DNA of 33,785 nucleotides from a virus, in the IMG/VR virus record IMGVR_UViG_3300029787_000178, positions 1 to 33,785 of that record. One strand, written 5' to 3'. Positions within the stretch are counted from its first letter, which is position 1. Every line of letters begins with the position of its first letter. This document shows, in pieces, positions 21,081 to 29,732 of the stretch. A program made the position numbers and the translations under genes. The notes under the pieces were generated by a model. That model saw nothing but the letters and a program-made list of their open reading frames with translations. It did no database searches and was not told the origin of the DNA.

Positions 21081-21956
21081 ATGAGTTCACAAATAACTAC
21101 TTCATTCGTTGAACAATATTCTTCGAATGTTCAGTTGCTATCTCAACAAATGGGTAGCAAATTAAGATCTTCTGTTGATGAGGAAAGTGTAGTTGGGAAA
21201 AACGCATTTTTTGAACAAATTGACAGCACCGCTGCTGTTTTAAGAACTTCAAGACATGGCGATACACCACAAATAGACACTCCGCATAGCAGAAGAAGAG
21301 TATCTCTTGCAGATTACGAGTGGGGAGATCTTATTGATGATTCTGATAAAATCAGAGCATTAGTTGATCCAACTTCAGCGTACGCAAGAAATGCGGCAGC
21401 AGCAATGAATAGAGCTATGGATGATGTAATCATTACAGCTATGAATGCTTCTGCATCAACTGGCGTTGCTGGTGGTACATCTACGGCTTTACCTTCAACT
21501 CAAAAGACTGCAACTTCAAATCAATCAGATGGTTTGACAATTGCTAAACTTTTGTCTGCGAAGAAAATCCTAGATAACAATGACATAGATCCTTCAAGAA
21601 AAAGATTTATTGTCTGCGGTCCGCAACAAATATCAGATCTATTAGGAACTACTTCAGTTACAAGTGCTGACTTTAATACAGTTAGAGCTTTATCAACTGG
21701 AGAAGTTAATTCCTTCTTAGGTTTTGAGTTTATAATGTCAACAAGACTAAACTTTGACGCAACGAATACAGACGACAGACTTGTATTTGCTTATACTGAA
21801 GATGCTATTAAATTAGGTATCGGAAAAGATATTAAAGCAAATATTTCTGAAAGAGCTGACAAATCTTACTCAACGCAAGTTTACTACTGCATGAGTTTGG
21901 GCGCAGTTCGGATGGAAGAAAAGGCTGTAGTCCAAATTCCATGTCATGAAGCATAA
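21081..21956 (+). CDS. Major capsid protein, HK97-fold-like phage coat (291 aa)
   Basis: The coat protein forms the icosahedral shell. Recognisable segments are SSQITTSFVEQYSSNVQLLS, the VGKNAFFEQI stretch, TPHSRRRVSLADYEWGDLID, then DPTSAYARNAAAAMNRAMDD and, near the end, AIKLGIGKDIKANISERADK with AVRMEEKAVVQIP. These match capsid proteins of small podoviruses related to the BPP-1/HTVC-type group (from memory). It has the strongest ribosome site here (GAGGAGG eight bases before ATG). The neighbours scaffold and decoration-like protein fit. Confidence 0.9.
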   Translation: MSSQITTSFVEQYSSNVQLLSQQMGSKLRSSVDEESVVGKNAFFEQIDSTAAVLRTSRHGDTPQIDTPHSRRRVSLADYEWGDLIDDSDKIRALVDPTSAYARNAAAAMNRAMDDVIITAMNASASTGVAGGTSTALPSTQKTATSNQSDGLTIAKLLSAKKILDNNDIDPSRKRFIVCGPQQISDLLGTTSVTSADFNTVRALSTGEVNSFLGFEFIMSTRLNFDATNTDDRLVFAYTEDAIKLGIGKDIKANISERADKSYSTQVYYCMSLGAVRMEEKAVVQIPCHEA

Positions 21957-21975
21957 TCAATAGGAGTATATAATT

Positions 21976-22455
21976 ATGGGAACTAAAAACACAGACTTAG
22001 TGGCTAACTTTGAAGCTAGTCCTCAAGTCCTTAATAATGCTGCTGAACTTCATGGTGTTCTAAGAACTGCTCATGGAACAGTAGAACTAGCATCTGGTGA
22101 TAGTGATGATAATGACATTGTTATGTTAGCACCAATTCCTTCTAATGCTGCTGTACCAAGTTTATTTATTGGTTCAGACACTTTAGGTGGATCGTGTACT
22201 TTCAATGTTGGTATCTACAAAACAGATGGTACAGTTAAAGACGAAGATGTATTCGCAACTCTAGTAGCTGATGCTGCTGGTATGGCGGATGTTCGTTTTG
22301 AAGCTGCTAACATAGATACTGCTGGTAAGAAAATGTATGAATTAGCTGGAGATAGTACAGATCCAGGTGGTTACTACTATATAGCTGCTACAATGGCGGC
22401 TGATGGTCAAACTGCTGGAACTATGTCTTGGAACATTACATACGTTGTAAACTAA
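21976..22455 (+). CDS. Putative capsid decoration/minor head protein (159 aa)
   Basis: A beta-rich protein with many Gly, Ala and Asp (GTVELASGDSDDNDIVMLAP, then GSCTFNVGIYKTDGTVKDED). It ends GTMSWNITYVVN. It follows the capsid gene after 19 nt and has a strong ribosome site (TAGGAGTATATAATT before ATG), so it should be made in amount. In related phages this place holds a head decoration or head fibre protein. No catalytic motif. The role is inferred from position and fold pattern. Confidence 0.6.
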   Translation: MGTKNTDLVANFEASPQVLNNAAELHGVLRTAHGTVELASGDSDDNDIVMLAPIPSNAAVPSLFIGSDTLGGSCTFNVGIYKTDGTVKDEDVFATLVADAAGMADVRFEAANIDTAGKKMYELAGDSTDPGGYYYIAATMAADGQTAGTMSWNITYVVN

Positions 22456-22465
22456 GCAAATAGAA

Positions 22466-22503
22466 TTGAGAGGCGTGAAAGCGAGAGTGGAAACGCCTCT
22501 TAA
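22466..22503 (+). terminator. Strong hairpin after the capsid genes
   Basis: AGAGGCGT (22469-22476) pairs with ACGCCTCT (22493-22500), and the stem extends to TTG/TAA at the base for 11 pairs in all. The loop of 16 bases contains a second small purine-rich region. There is no T tract behind it, so it may be a partial terminator, an RNase-processing site or mRNA stabiliser for the capsid transcript. Confidence 0.5.
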
Positions 22504-22512
22504 TGCAAATCA

Positions 22513-22746
22513 ATGAAATATATTTTAATTTTATATATGTGTAGCATGGCTAATGGCCAATGTCCGTCAAACTCAATATCTGGTTTACAATACAATGATC
22601 ATTTCGATTGTGTTGTTGATGGATATAGAATTGCTCACAATACATTTAAAAATTTAGAAGAATTAGAAGAGTACGACAAAGAGTACATTAATAGAGAAAA
22701 ATTAGTTATTAAATTTGAGTGTAAACAAGTAGGAGAAGAAACGTAA
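22513..22746 (+). CDS. Small protein with signal-like N-terminus (77 aa)
   Basis: The N-terminus MKYILILYMCSMANGQC is short, hydrophobic and followed by small residues, like a weak signal peptide or signal anchor. The rest has two further cysteines (FDCVVDG and KFECKQV), which suggests an exported disulfide protein. The layout resembles the 65-aa protein at 2153-2350. It is followed by a single-TM micro-protein. It may alter the host envelope; function unknown. Confidence 0.5.
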   Translation: MKYILILYMCSMANGQCPSNSISGLQYNDHFDCVVDGYRIAHNTFKNLEELEEYDKEYINREKLVIKFECKQVGEET

Positions 22747-22844
22747 TGAAAAAAATAATAAAATACTGGAATAGTAGAAGTACAAAAATTAAAACCGCTG
22801 TAGGTATTATTATTGTTCTTATTATAATTGGTGCAATTGTATAA
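22746..22844 (+). CDS. Single-TM micro-protein (32 aa)
   Basis: From ATG 22746 the product is MKKIIKYWNSRSTKIKTAVG followed by IIIVLIIIGAIV, a basic head and one membrane helix. It overlaps both neighbours by one base at stop/start (TAATG-type joints), which supports it as a real coupled gene. Possibly a membrane-associated accessory protein; nothing more can be said. Confidence 0.55.
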   Translation: MKKIIKYWNSRSTKIKTAVGIIIVLIIIGAIV

Positions 22845-23422
22845 TGGCTTCTGTTGTAAATATTTGCAACTCCGCATTAAACTTGCTGGGAGCTTCGACT
22901 ATATCAGCATTAACTGATGATACTAAAAATGCCAGGTTATGTAATCAAAGGTATGAGCCAGTAAGAAATAGAGTGTTTAGATCTCATGCGTGGAATTGCT
23001 TACATAAAAGAGTTCAATTAGCACAAAACACAACAGCACCAGTAATCGAATATGATTATGCCTATGCTTTACCTAGTGATTGCCTTCGTGTACTTAAAAT
23101 TAATAACGGTACTACAGACAGCATTTCAACAACTTTAGATTATAAAATAGAAGGTAGAAATATTGTAACAGATATTGATACTGTATATTTAATTTATATT
23201 GCTTTAGATACTGATCCAAATAATTATGATAGTTATTTAAGAGAAAGTATTTCTCATCAATTAGCTGCTGATCTTTGTTATGCCATAACTAATAACGCAT
23301 CGTTAGCAAACAATTATATGACAAGAGCTGATGAAAGATTAAGAGAAGCAAGATTTATAGATGCTACTGAAAATAGTTTAGGAACAGTTGAGGCTAATGA
23401 ATTTACTGATGCGAGATTATAA
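22844..23422 (+). CDS. Tail tubular protein A, T7 gp11-like (192 aa)
   Basis: The family pattern is clear: VVNICNSALNLLGASTISAL, then DDTKNARLCNQRYEPVRNRV and FRSHAWNCLHKRVQLA at the N-terminus, followed by YAYALPSDCLRVLKIN and SISHQLAADLCYAIT. It forms the ring that joins portal and nozzle and recruits tail protein B. Size matches the family. The gene starts on the last base of the micro-gene before and ends on the first base of the tail B gene. Confidence 0.93.
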   Translation: MASVVNICNSALNLLGASTISALTDDTKNARLCNQRYEPVRNRVFRSHAWNCLHKRVQLAQNTTAPVIEYDYAYALPSDCLRVLKINNGTTDSISTTLDYKIEGRNIVTDIDTVYLIYIALDTDPNNYDSYLRESISHQLAADLCYAITNNASLANNYMTRADERLREARFIDATENSLGTVEANEFTDARL

Positions 23423-26199
23423 TGCCAAGAACTACAGCATCGATCAATAGTTTTGTTTCTGGAGAATTTTCCGCAAAATTAGACGGTAGAACAGATTTTG
23501 AAAAATATGCTTCTGGTTGCAAAACATTAGAAAATATGTTGGTGCATCCTCAAGGTGCAGCAGCAAGAAGAGTAGGTACTCAATTTATTTCAGAAGTAAA
23601 AACAAGTGCTAACAAAACAAGATTAATACCTTTTGAATTTTCAACTACTCAAACTTATATGTTGGAGTTTGGAAATACTTATATAAGATTTTTTAAAGAT
23701 AAAGGTCAAATTACAGAAAGCGACAAAACAATTACTGGAATTACTCAAGCTAATCCAGCTGTAGTTACATCTAATTCACATGGATATTCTAATGGCGACT
23801 TTGTAATTATAACTGGTGTAGTTGGAATGACTGAGGTTAATGGTAAAACTTTTAAAGTAGCTGATAAAACTACTAACACTTTTGAATTACAAAATGTTGA
23901 TGGAACAGATATAAACTCATCATCCTTTACTGCTTATTCATCTGCTGGAACAGCTAATAAAATTTACGAAATAACAAGTCCATATTTAACAGCAGAATTA
24001 TTTGATATTAAATTTTCGCAAAGTGCCGATGTGATGTATATTACTCATCCAAATCATGAAGTAATGAAGTTATCAAGAACTGGCCATACTTCTTGGACAC
24101 TTGCAGAAGTTGATTTTACAGATGGACCTTATTTATCTGAAAACACTACAACAACTACTTTAACACCAGGTCAAGCTGGAACTGGAACTGGCGTAAATAT
24201 AACAGCTAGTGCTACTACTGGAATTAATGGTGGTGATGGTTGGTTAGCAACTGATGTTGGAAGAATAATATCTTTTAATTCTGGTAAAGCTAAAATTACA
24301 GCTAGGACAAATTCAACAGTTGCAGTTGCAACGATTACAACAGCCTTTGCTAATACTGATGCTAAAACCGATTGGAAACTTGGAGCATTTTCAGACACAA
24401 CTGGACATCCTTCTTGCGTATCATTTTTTGAACAAAGATTAGTATTTGCTGGAACGAAAGATGAGCCACAAACTTTGTACTTCTCTAAATCTGGAGATTA
24501 CGAAAATATGACTACTGGAACTAATGCTGATAGTGCTATGGTTTATACTATTGCTAGTAACCAAGTTAATAAAATTAGATATTTAAAAGCAGTAAGAACT
24601 TTATTGATAGGAACTACTGGAGGAGAATTTTCTGTTAGTGCCGATGGTACGGATGCAGCAGTAACTCCAACTAACGTAACTATTAAAAGACAATCATCTT
24701 TTGGTGCAGCGAATGTTGATGCTCAACCATCTGGAAATGCTGTTTTGTTTTTACAAAGAGCAAAAAGAAAAATTAGAGAATTAGCTTATAACTATGATAG
24801 TGATGGTTATGTTGCGCCAGATTTAACTATTCTTAATGAAACTGTAACAGATAGTGGAATTAATGAAATGGCTTATCAACAAGCACCAGATAGTATTTTA
24901 TGGTGCGTTAGAGATGATGGAATTTTAGCTGGTTTAACTTATCAAAGAACTGACAATGTTGTAGCCTGGCACAAACACATTATAGGTGGTAAATCCGATA
25001 CAACTAAAAATATTATTCAACAACAAATTAGTTTTACTGCTAACGGTACAATAGTTTCAACAAATAATAATACTATAACTTTATCCTCTCATGGTTTATC
25101 AACTAACGATCCAATTTATTATTATGCTGCTGCTAATCCTATAACTGGATTAACAAGTGGCTCACTTTATTATGTAATAGCAACAGACAGCAATACTATA
25201 AAACTTGCTACAAGTGCTGCTAATTCTGCTGCTGGAACAGCTATTACTTTAACAGCTCCAGGAACAGCCTCGACACAATATATTTATCAAGGTGTAAATA
25301 TTTCATCAAATGTAATTTATTCTGCATCACATGGATTTAAAACTGGAGATATAATATTTTACGACAATATAGGAACTGCAATTGGTGGATTAAGTGAAAA
25401 TACTTCTTATTATGTTTTAAGAGTAGATGATGATCAATTTAAACTTTATACAGATAGTAAATTAACAAATGTTGTTTCTTTAACATCAGCTCACACATCA
25501 GAACAAACAGATAATATTTTACAAGATGCTAAAGTAGAAAGTGTTGCAACTATATCTGGAGATCTTAATGAAGATGAGCTTTGGGTAATAACTCAAAGGT
25601 GGGTTAATGGAGCTATAAGACGTTATGTTGAATGTTTTTCAGATTTTGATTTTGATGAGACTGCACCAGAAGATTTTAAATTTTTAGATAGCCATTTATC
25701 TTATTCTGGAGTTGCTGTTAATTCTTTATCTGGTTTAGATCATTTAGAAGGAGAGACAGTTTATATATTAGCTGATGGTGCTACGCATTCTACAAAAACT
25801 GTATCTGATGGAGCTATAACTTTAGACAGATCTGCTAGAAAAGTAACGGTTGGTTTATCTTATAACTCCGTATTACAAACAATGAGAATTGAAGGTGGAG
25901 CTGGTCAATATGAAGGAACAGCTCAAGGAAAAATAAAAAGAATATCTAAAGTAGTTTTAAGATTATTTGAAACAGTAGGTGCTAAAGTTGGTCCTTCATT
26001 GGATAACCTAGAAACCGTACCATTTAGAACTACCTCTGGAGCAATGAACTTACCAGTATCTACATTTTTAGCTGGAGACAAAGAAGTAGAATTTTCTGAC
26101 GATTACAATACAGACGGATTTATTGTTGTTAAACAAGATCAACCATTACCATTAACAGTTCTTGCCTTATATCCAACTATTGTAACAAATGATGGCTAG
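23422..26199 (+). CDS. Tail tubular protein B / nozzle, T7 gp12-like, with repeat domains (925 aa)
   Basis: The N-terminal signature is typical: INSFVSGEFSAKLDGRTDFE, then KYASGCKTLENMLVHPQGAA and RRVGTQFI. Further on there are STTQTYMLEFGNTYIRFFKD and SGVSFFEQRLVFAGT-like (SCVSFFEQRLVFAGTKDEPQ) segments and the C-terminal AKVGPSLDNLETVPFR. It forms the tail nozzle. Inserted are three copies of a beta module with an 'S-HG....GD/ND' turn, at about residues 108-185, 540-620 and 625-700. These resemble FCCH-like repeats found in phage tail proteins. The copies may reach the outside of the nozzle. Confidence 0.92.
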   Translation: MPRTTASINSFVSGEFSAKLDGRTDFEKYASGCKTLENMLVHPQGAAARRVGTQFISEVKTSANKTRLIPFEFSTTQTYMLEFGNTYIRFFKDKGQITESDKTITGITQANPAVVTSNSHGYSNGDFVIITGVVGMTEVNGKTFKVADKTTNTFELQNVDGTDINSSSFTAYSSAGTANKIYEITSPYLTAELFDIKFSQSADVMYITHPNHEVMKLSRTGHTSWTLAEVDFTDGPYLSENTTTTTLTPGQAGTGTGVNITASATTGINGGDGWLATDVGRIISFNSGKAKITARTNSTVAVATITTAFANTDAKTDWKLGAFSDTTGHPSCVSFFEQRLVFAGTKDEPQTLYFSKSGDYENMTTGTNADSAMVYTIASNQVNKIRYLKAVRTLLIGTTGGEFSVSADGTDAAVTPTNVTIKRQSSFGAANVDAQPSGNAVLFLQRAKRKIRELAYNYDSDGYVAPDLTILNETVTDSGINEMAYQQAPDSILWCVRDDGILAGLTYQRTDNVVAWHKHIIGGKSDTTKNIIQQQISFTANGTIVSTNNNTITLSSHGLSTNDPIYYYAAANPITGLTSGSLYYVIATDSNTIKLATSAANSAAGTAITLTAPGTASTQYIYQGVNISSNVIYSASHGFKTGDIIFYDNIGTAIGGLSENTSYYVLRVDDDQFKLYTDSKLTNVVSLTSAHTSEQTDNILQDAKVESVATISGDLNEDELWVITQRWVNGAIRRYVECFSDFDFDETAPEDFKFLDSHLSYSGVAVNSLSGLDHLEGETVYILADGATHSTKTVSDGAITLDRSARKVTVGLSYNSVLQTMRIEGGAGQYEGTAQGKIKRISKVVLRLFETVGAKVGPSLDNLETVPFRTTSGAMNLPVSTFLAGDKEVEFSDDYNTDGFIVVKQDQPLPLTVLALYPTIVTNDG

Positions 26200-26641
26200 T
26201 GAATTAAAACCTTTTAAATCAGAACACGCAGACGAAATTGTTGCTATAGGCTTAAATGATAAGCTTATGGAAATTGATGCAAGTTTTAAAGAAAACAGAA
26301 TTTGTGATTATTCACAACCTGGCAATGCTTATACCATGTTTGTTAATGGTAAACCAGCTTTTGCTTGTGGAATTGTCGTGCTTTGGGATGGTGTTGCTGA
26401 ATGTTGGGTTATGGCATCACAAAATGTTTTTGAAATGAAATTCTTAGCAGCAAGAACAATATTAGAGTTACAAGAAAAACTTTGTAAAAAAAATAAAATC
26501 CGAAGATTACAAACATCCGTTAAAGCAGATTTTAAATTAGGATTAAGATTAGCTGAATGGTGCGGTTTAGAAATTGAAGGATTAAAAAAAAAATATGGTC
26601 CAGATGGATCAGATTATTATCAACTGGGGAAAATATATTAA
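26189..26641 (+). CDS. T7 gp13-like / acetyltransferase-fold protein (150 aa)
   Basis: The gene overlaps the nozzle gene by 11 nt; ATG 26189 or ATG 26192 can be the start. The product has the layout of the internal virion protein gp13-like group in podoviruses, which looks like a GNAT fold: NAYTMFVNGKPAFACGIVVL, then GVAECWVMASQNVFEMKFLA and a C-terminal LRLAEWCGLEIEGLKKKYGP, DYYQLGKIY. An acetyl-CoA loop is not obvious. In T7 gp13 is needed for particle infectivity. Enzyme activity is not claimed. Confidence 0.72.
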   Translation: MMASELKPFKSEHADEIVAIGLNDKLMEIDASFKENRICDYSQPGNAYTMFVNGKPAFACGIVVLWDGVAECWVMASQNVFEMKFLAARTILELQEKLCKKNKIRRLQTSVKADFKLGLRLAEWCGLEIEGLKKKYGPDGSDYYQLGKIY

Positions 26642-26642
26642 T

Positions 26643-27113
26643 ATGAGTTTTGTTGGAGATATTTTAGGCGGTTATGGCGCAAGACAATTAGGAGATTATA
26701 ATGAACGTCTTTACGCTAAAAAATCTGAAATTAATACTAGAAATGCTGAGATTAAAAAGAAAACTTTTGAAGAAGTTGACTTACCAAGAATTTTAAAAGA
26801 TCAAGAAAGAAATAAATCTAATCAGTTTGTTAATCTAATTAAAAGTGGAATTGATGTGGATAAAATAGGCGAAACTGCATATTTAATTCAATTAGAACAA
26901 AATATTGAAGATGCTTTTGAAGTGTCAATTGCAACTTATAATTCTACACTTGATTACGAACAACAATTAAACAATTCACTTATTATTCAAGCTCAAGGTC
27001 AAGCTGAAGCTTATAAAGGTAAAGTTACTGAAAGAGCTGCTTATGCTAAAGCTGCTGGAACAATGTTTAGTAATTATCAAAGCTCTGGTGGTGAAAGTAT
27101 TTTAACAGGTTAA
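26643..27113 (+). CDS. Internal virion protein B-like, T7 gp14-like (156 aa)
   Basis: I start at ATG 26643 (MSFVGDILGGYGARQLGDYN); the open frame before it lies inside the gp13-like gene. A glycine-rich head is followed by a long charged helix (KKSEINTRNAEIKKKTFEEV) and Ala/Gln-rich helix near the end (QAQGQAEAYKGKVTERAAYA). This fits gp14-like ejection proteins of podoviruses by size, position and 'AxAYGxxxxxxG' end pattern. It would be stored in the capsid and ejected to form part of the channel in the outer membrane. Confidence 0.65.
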   Translation: MSFVGDILGGYGARQLGDYNERLYAKKSEINTRNAEIKKKTFEEVDLPRILKDQERNKSNQFVNLIKSGIDVDKIGETAYLIQLEQNIEDAFEVSIATYNSTLDYEQQLNNSLIIQAQGQAEAYKGKVTERAAYAKAAGTMFSNYQSSGGESILTG

Positions 27114-27115
27114 AT

Positions 27116-28768
27116 ATGGCAGTAATTAAAATTAATAGATCTACATCAAGAATACAAGCACCAACAACTCCTAATCTTGAAGCTGCTAGATTAGATCAAA
27201 GTCTAGCTTTACAAATAGGAAATTCTTTATCTTTTGCTGGTAAACTTGTTGAGGACACTAAGAAAAAAACAAAAAAACAAGAAGATAAAAACACTTTTAG
27301 AAAAGTTAAATTAGAACTTGATAGAGATATTATTGCTAAAAAAACTGCTTACGATAGTAGTACGAACATTGAAGATGCTGATAATTTTTTAAAAGAAATA
27401 GATCCAAAAGAATATAGAGAATTATTAAAACAATATAATCCAGAAGTTCAAACTTTACTTACTAATTATTTATATCAAGAAGGATCTAACGAATTTAAAA
27501 ATTTATATACTAAAATTATTTCAAATCATTTAAACGAAACTATTGAAGGCGATAGTCAAGATATAATGAATTTGGATATGGAAGAAGCATCTAACGATCC
27601 AATTAAAAGAAAACAAGCAAAAGATAAAAAAAGTATTTTATTTTCTAATCCAGAATTTACTAAAAGATATAGTGCTAAAGCTTTAGCAAAATTAAAAAGT
27701 GAAAGTGAATTAAGAACTAAAAAATTTCAATTAGCTTTTAGAACGGAAAATGATCCAATAAGTATATTGCAAATTGGAAAAGAACAGTTTGAAAAAGAAG
27801 AAGGTTTAACACCAGTTGAAGCTGACATTGCCATTAAGAATGCTGAAAATGCTTTAATTTCAAAAATGAATTTAGAAAATTTAGAAGCTGAAAGAGTTGA
27901 AAGAGCAGATACAAAGCAAAAAATTTCCAACTATATTTATATGGTTAGAAAATTTAAAGATGATGACGATCCACCATCTTTAGATAATATTAATGATATA
28001 TATAAATTAGGTCAAATTAACTCTGCACAACGAAACTCTTTATACAAAATGTATAATGGAGAAGTTGAGGTCTCGGATTATAATATATTAGATTTTGTAA
28101 ATGGTGCTATAGCTTCAGCATCAGCTGTTGATGAAATAGATACATTAAGAGAAACTATAATTTTAAATCCAGAAGTTCTTTCAAGATTAAATGTTAAAGA
28201 CGCTGAAAAATTTATAAACATATTTGAAAAATACGATCAAGATCAGCCAGGCTGGACAAACTACACTAATTTAAAAAAGAAATTAGAAGCTAGTTTAGGA
28301 AAATCTGTTATAGGAAATGCTTTTTGGTCTGCCAAAAAAGTAGATACCGATGATGAATATAAATACATAAATGCTATTGATATGTTTGATCAATTGGTTT
28401 TAAAAGGTGTAGATCCAAAAGATGCCTACACTCAAACAGCTACTGCTTATTTGGATAAATCACAATTACCAAATATTTACGAGGTTTCTCCAATACAAAC
28501 TATTTCTCTTCCAAATCCGTCTGAAGAAGATTTTAAAAATCCAGCAAAATATTTTGAAGATAGAAGAACAGAGATTGCTAACATTTATAAAAGTGCGGAA
28601 GGAACTATATCTATAGAACAATTTGCAAGAGATATAGATAGCATTGATACAATGGAAGATACTTTTTTAATGAGACAAGAAAAATTTGGAACAGCACAAG
28701 ACGCATTTTCATCAGAAAATACTGGAAGTGGATTTACACCAATTGATCCAAATAAACCAAAGAATTAA
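27116..28768 (+). CDS. Internal virion (ejection) protein, gp15-like position (550 aa)
   Basis: A long, mostly helical, charged protein without catalytic motif. The N-terminus is SRIQAPTTPNLEAARLDQSL, then a Lys-rich stretch KKKTKKQEDKNTFRKVKLEL; the middle has many Asp/Glu/Lys helices, and the end is Gly/Pro-rich. By place in the row gp13-gp14-gp15-gp16 it corresponds to the middle internal core protein of T7-like phages, which forms the periplasmic tunnel. Sequence similarity to T7 itself is not visible to me. Confidence 0.6.
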   Translation: MAVIKINRSTSRIQAPTTPNLEAARLDQSLALQIGNSLSFAGKLVEDTKKKTKKQEDKNTFRKVKLELDRDIIAKKTAYDSSTNIEDADNFLKEIDPKEYRELLKQYNPEVQTLLTNYLYQEGSNEFKNLYTKIISNHLNETIEGDSQDIMNLDMEEASNDPIKRKQAKDKKSILFSNPEFTKRYSAKALAKLKSESELRTKKFQLAFRTENDPISILQIGKEQFEKEEGLTPVEADIAIKNAENALISKMNLENLEAERVERADTKQKISNYIYMVRKFKDDDDPPSLDNINDIYKLGQINSAQRNSLYKMYNGEVEVSDYNILDFVNGAIASASAVDEIDTLRETIILNPEVLSRLNVKDAEKFINIFEKYDQDQPGWTNYTNLKKKLEASLGKSVIGNAFWSAKKVDTDDEYKYINAIDMFDQLVLKGVDPKDAYTQTATAYLDKSQLPNIYEVSPIQTISLPNPSEEDFKNPAKYFEDRRTEIANIYKSAEGTISIEQFARDIDSIDTMEDTFLMRQEKFGTAQDAFSSENTGSGFTPIDPNKPKN

Positions 28769-28770
28769 TT

Positions 28771-29682
28771 ATGGAACAAGATAATATTTTTCAAACTTAC
28801 CTGGATGCTGTTAATAAAAAAGGTGTTAAAGACAGTACAGCATTTAAAGTCTTAAATAAAAATAATATAGATACTAATGAATTAACTGGTCATGAAAAAG
28901 ACGATCATGCTGGTAAAGTAGATCTTAATTATAAAGACGATAAAGAAAAAGAAATTGATGGTTATAATTATACTAAAGGTTTATTAAACTTTGTAGCCGA
29001 TATGCCAGAAGAAACTGGTAAAGCTTTAATGACTGCTTTCTTAAATGGAACGGATGTTGCTGCTAATGCTGCTGGTGTAGTTTTTAATGCAATGACTAAT
29101 GTTGATCCAGCTATGAACGCTGCATTTAACAATGGCGATGGTAAAAATTTTAAAACATTATTAAATAAAAATATTCAAGATTTTTCTAATTACTTAAACT
29201 CCGAAAAAGAACAAGTTGCTAAAATTGGAGAAGGATCACCAACAAGCAGTAAAGCTGCTGAATTTGTTTCAATGATCACTCAAGATGCACCATACTCATT
29301 GCCAATTTATAAAAAATTTCAAAAACTTGGAATACCAAACTATATGGCTTTGCCAGTAGCTTACGGTATGGGTAGCGCAATAGCTTTTGATGATGATGCT
29401 AGTATTTTTCTAAACTCTGAACAAGTACAAGGTTTTAAAAATATGGTTGGTGTATTACCAGATAGTTCAGAAGAAGAAATCTATAACAAAACTTTTAGAA
29501 TGCTAGAAGGTACTGGATTAGGTTTTGCAACAAGTCCTATAATTAAAGCTTTAAAATATGCTAAGAACAATATTCCAGCATTAATGAAACCACAATCTAC
29601 GGTTACTGTTGGAGGTGCTGCATCTACTGGAGCTGTCGCTGATAGTATAGGAAACAATACTATTTCAAATCTAACAGAATAA
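28771..29682 (+). CDS. Virion-associated/ejection protein (303 aa)
   Basis: It starts 3 nt after the gp15-like gene. Contents are an acidic N-terminus (TGHEKDDHAGKVDLNYKDDK), an Ala/Asn-rich hydrophobic part (LMTAFLNGTDVAANAAGVVF), another semi-hydrophobic part (YMALPVAYGMGSAIAF) and a Thr/Ala/Ser-rich tail. The amphipathic segments would suit a membrane-active ejection protein. It has no T7 counterpart I can name; it may be a split-off part of the large core protein that follows. Followed by a short A/T-rich gap. Confidence 0.55.
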   Translation: MEQDNIFQTYLDAVNKKGVKDSTAFKVLNKNNIDTNELTGHEKDDHAGKVDLNYKDDKEKEIDGYNYTKGLLNFVADMPEETGKALMTAFLNGTDVAANAAGVVFNAMTNVDPAMNAAFNNGDGKNFKTLLNKNIQDFSNYLNSEKEQVAKIGEGSPTSSKAAEFVSMITQDAPYSLPIYKKFQKLGIPNYMALPVAYGMGSAIAFDDDASIFLNSEQVQGFKNMVGVLPDSSEEEIYNKTFRMLEGTGLGFATSPIIKALKYAKNNIPALMKPQSTVTVGGAASTGAVADSIGNNTISNLTE

Positions 29683-29732
29683 TAATAAATAAAGAGTATC
29701 TTAGAATATTCTCAACTTTTTTAAAAAAAAAT
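29683..29732 (+). terminator. Weak terminator-like A/T-rich gap
   Basis: In the gap between two virion genes, GAGTAT and ATATTCTC form an imperfect stem (about 29695-29714), followed by a T run and then an A run just before the next ATG. It could be a leaky terminator or only low-complexity spacer. No other feature seen. Confidence 0.25.
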
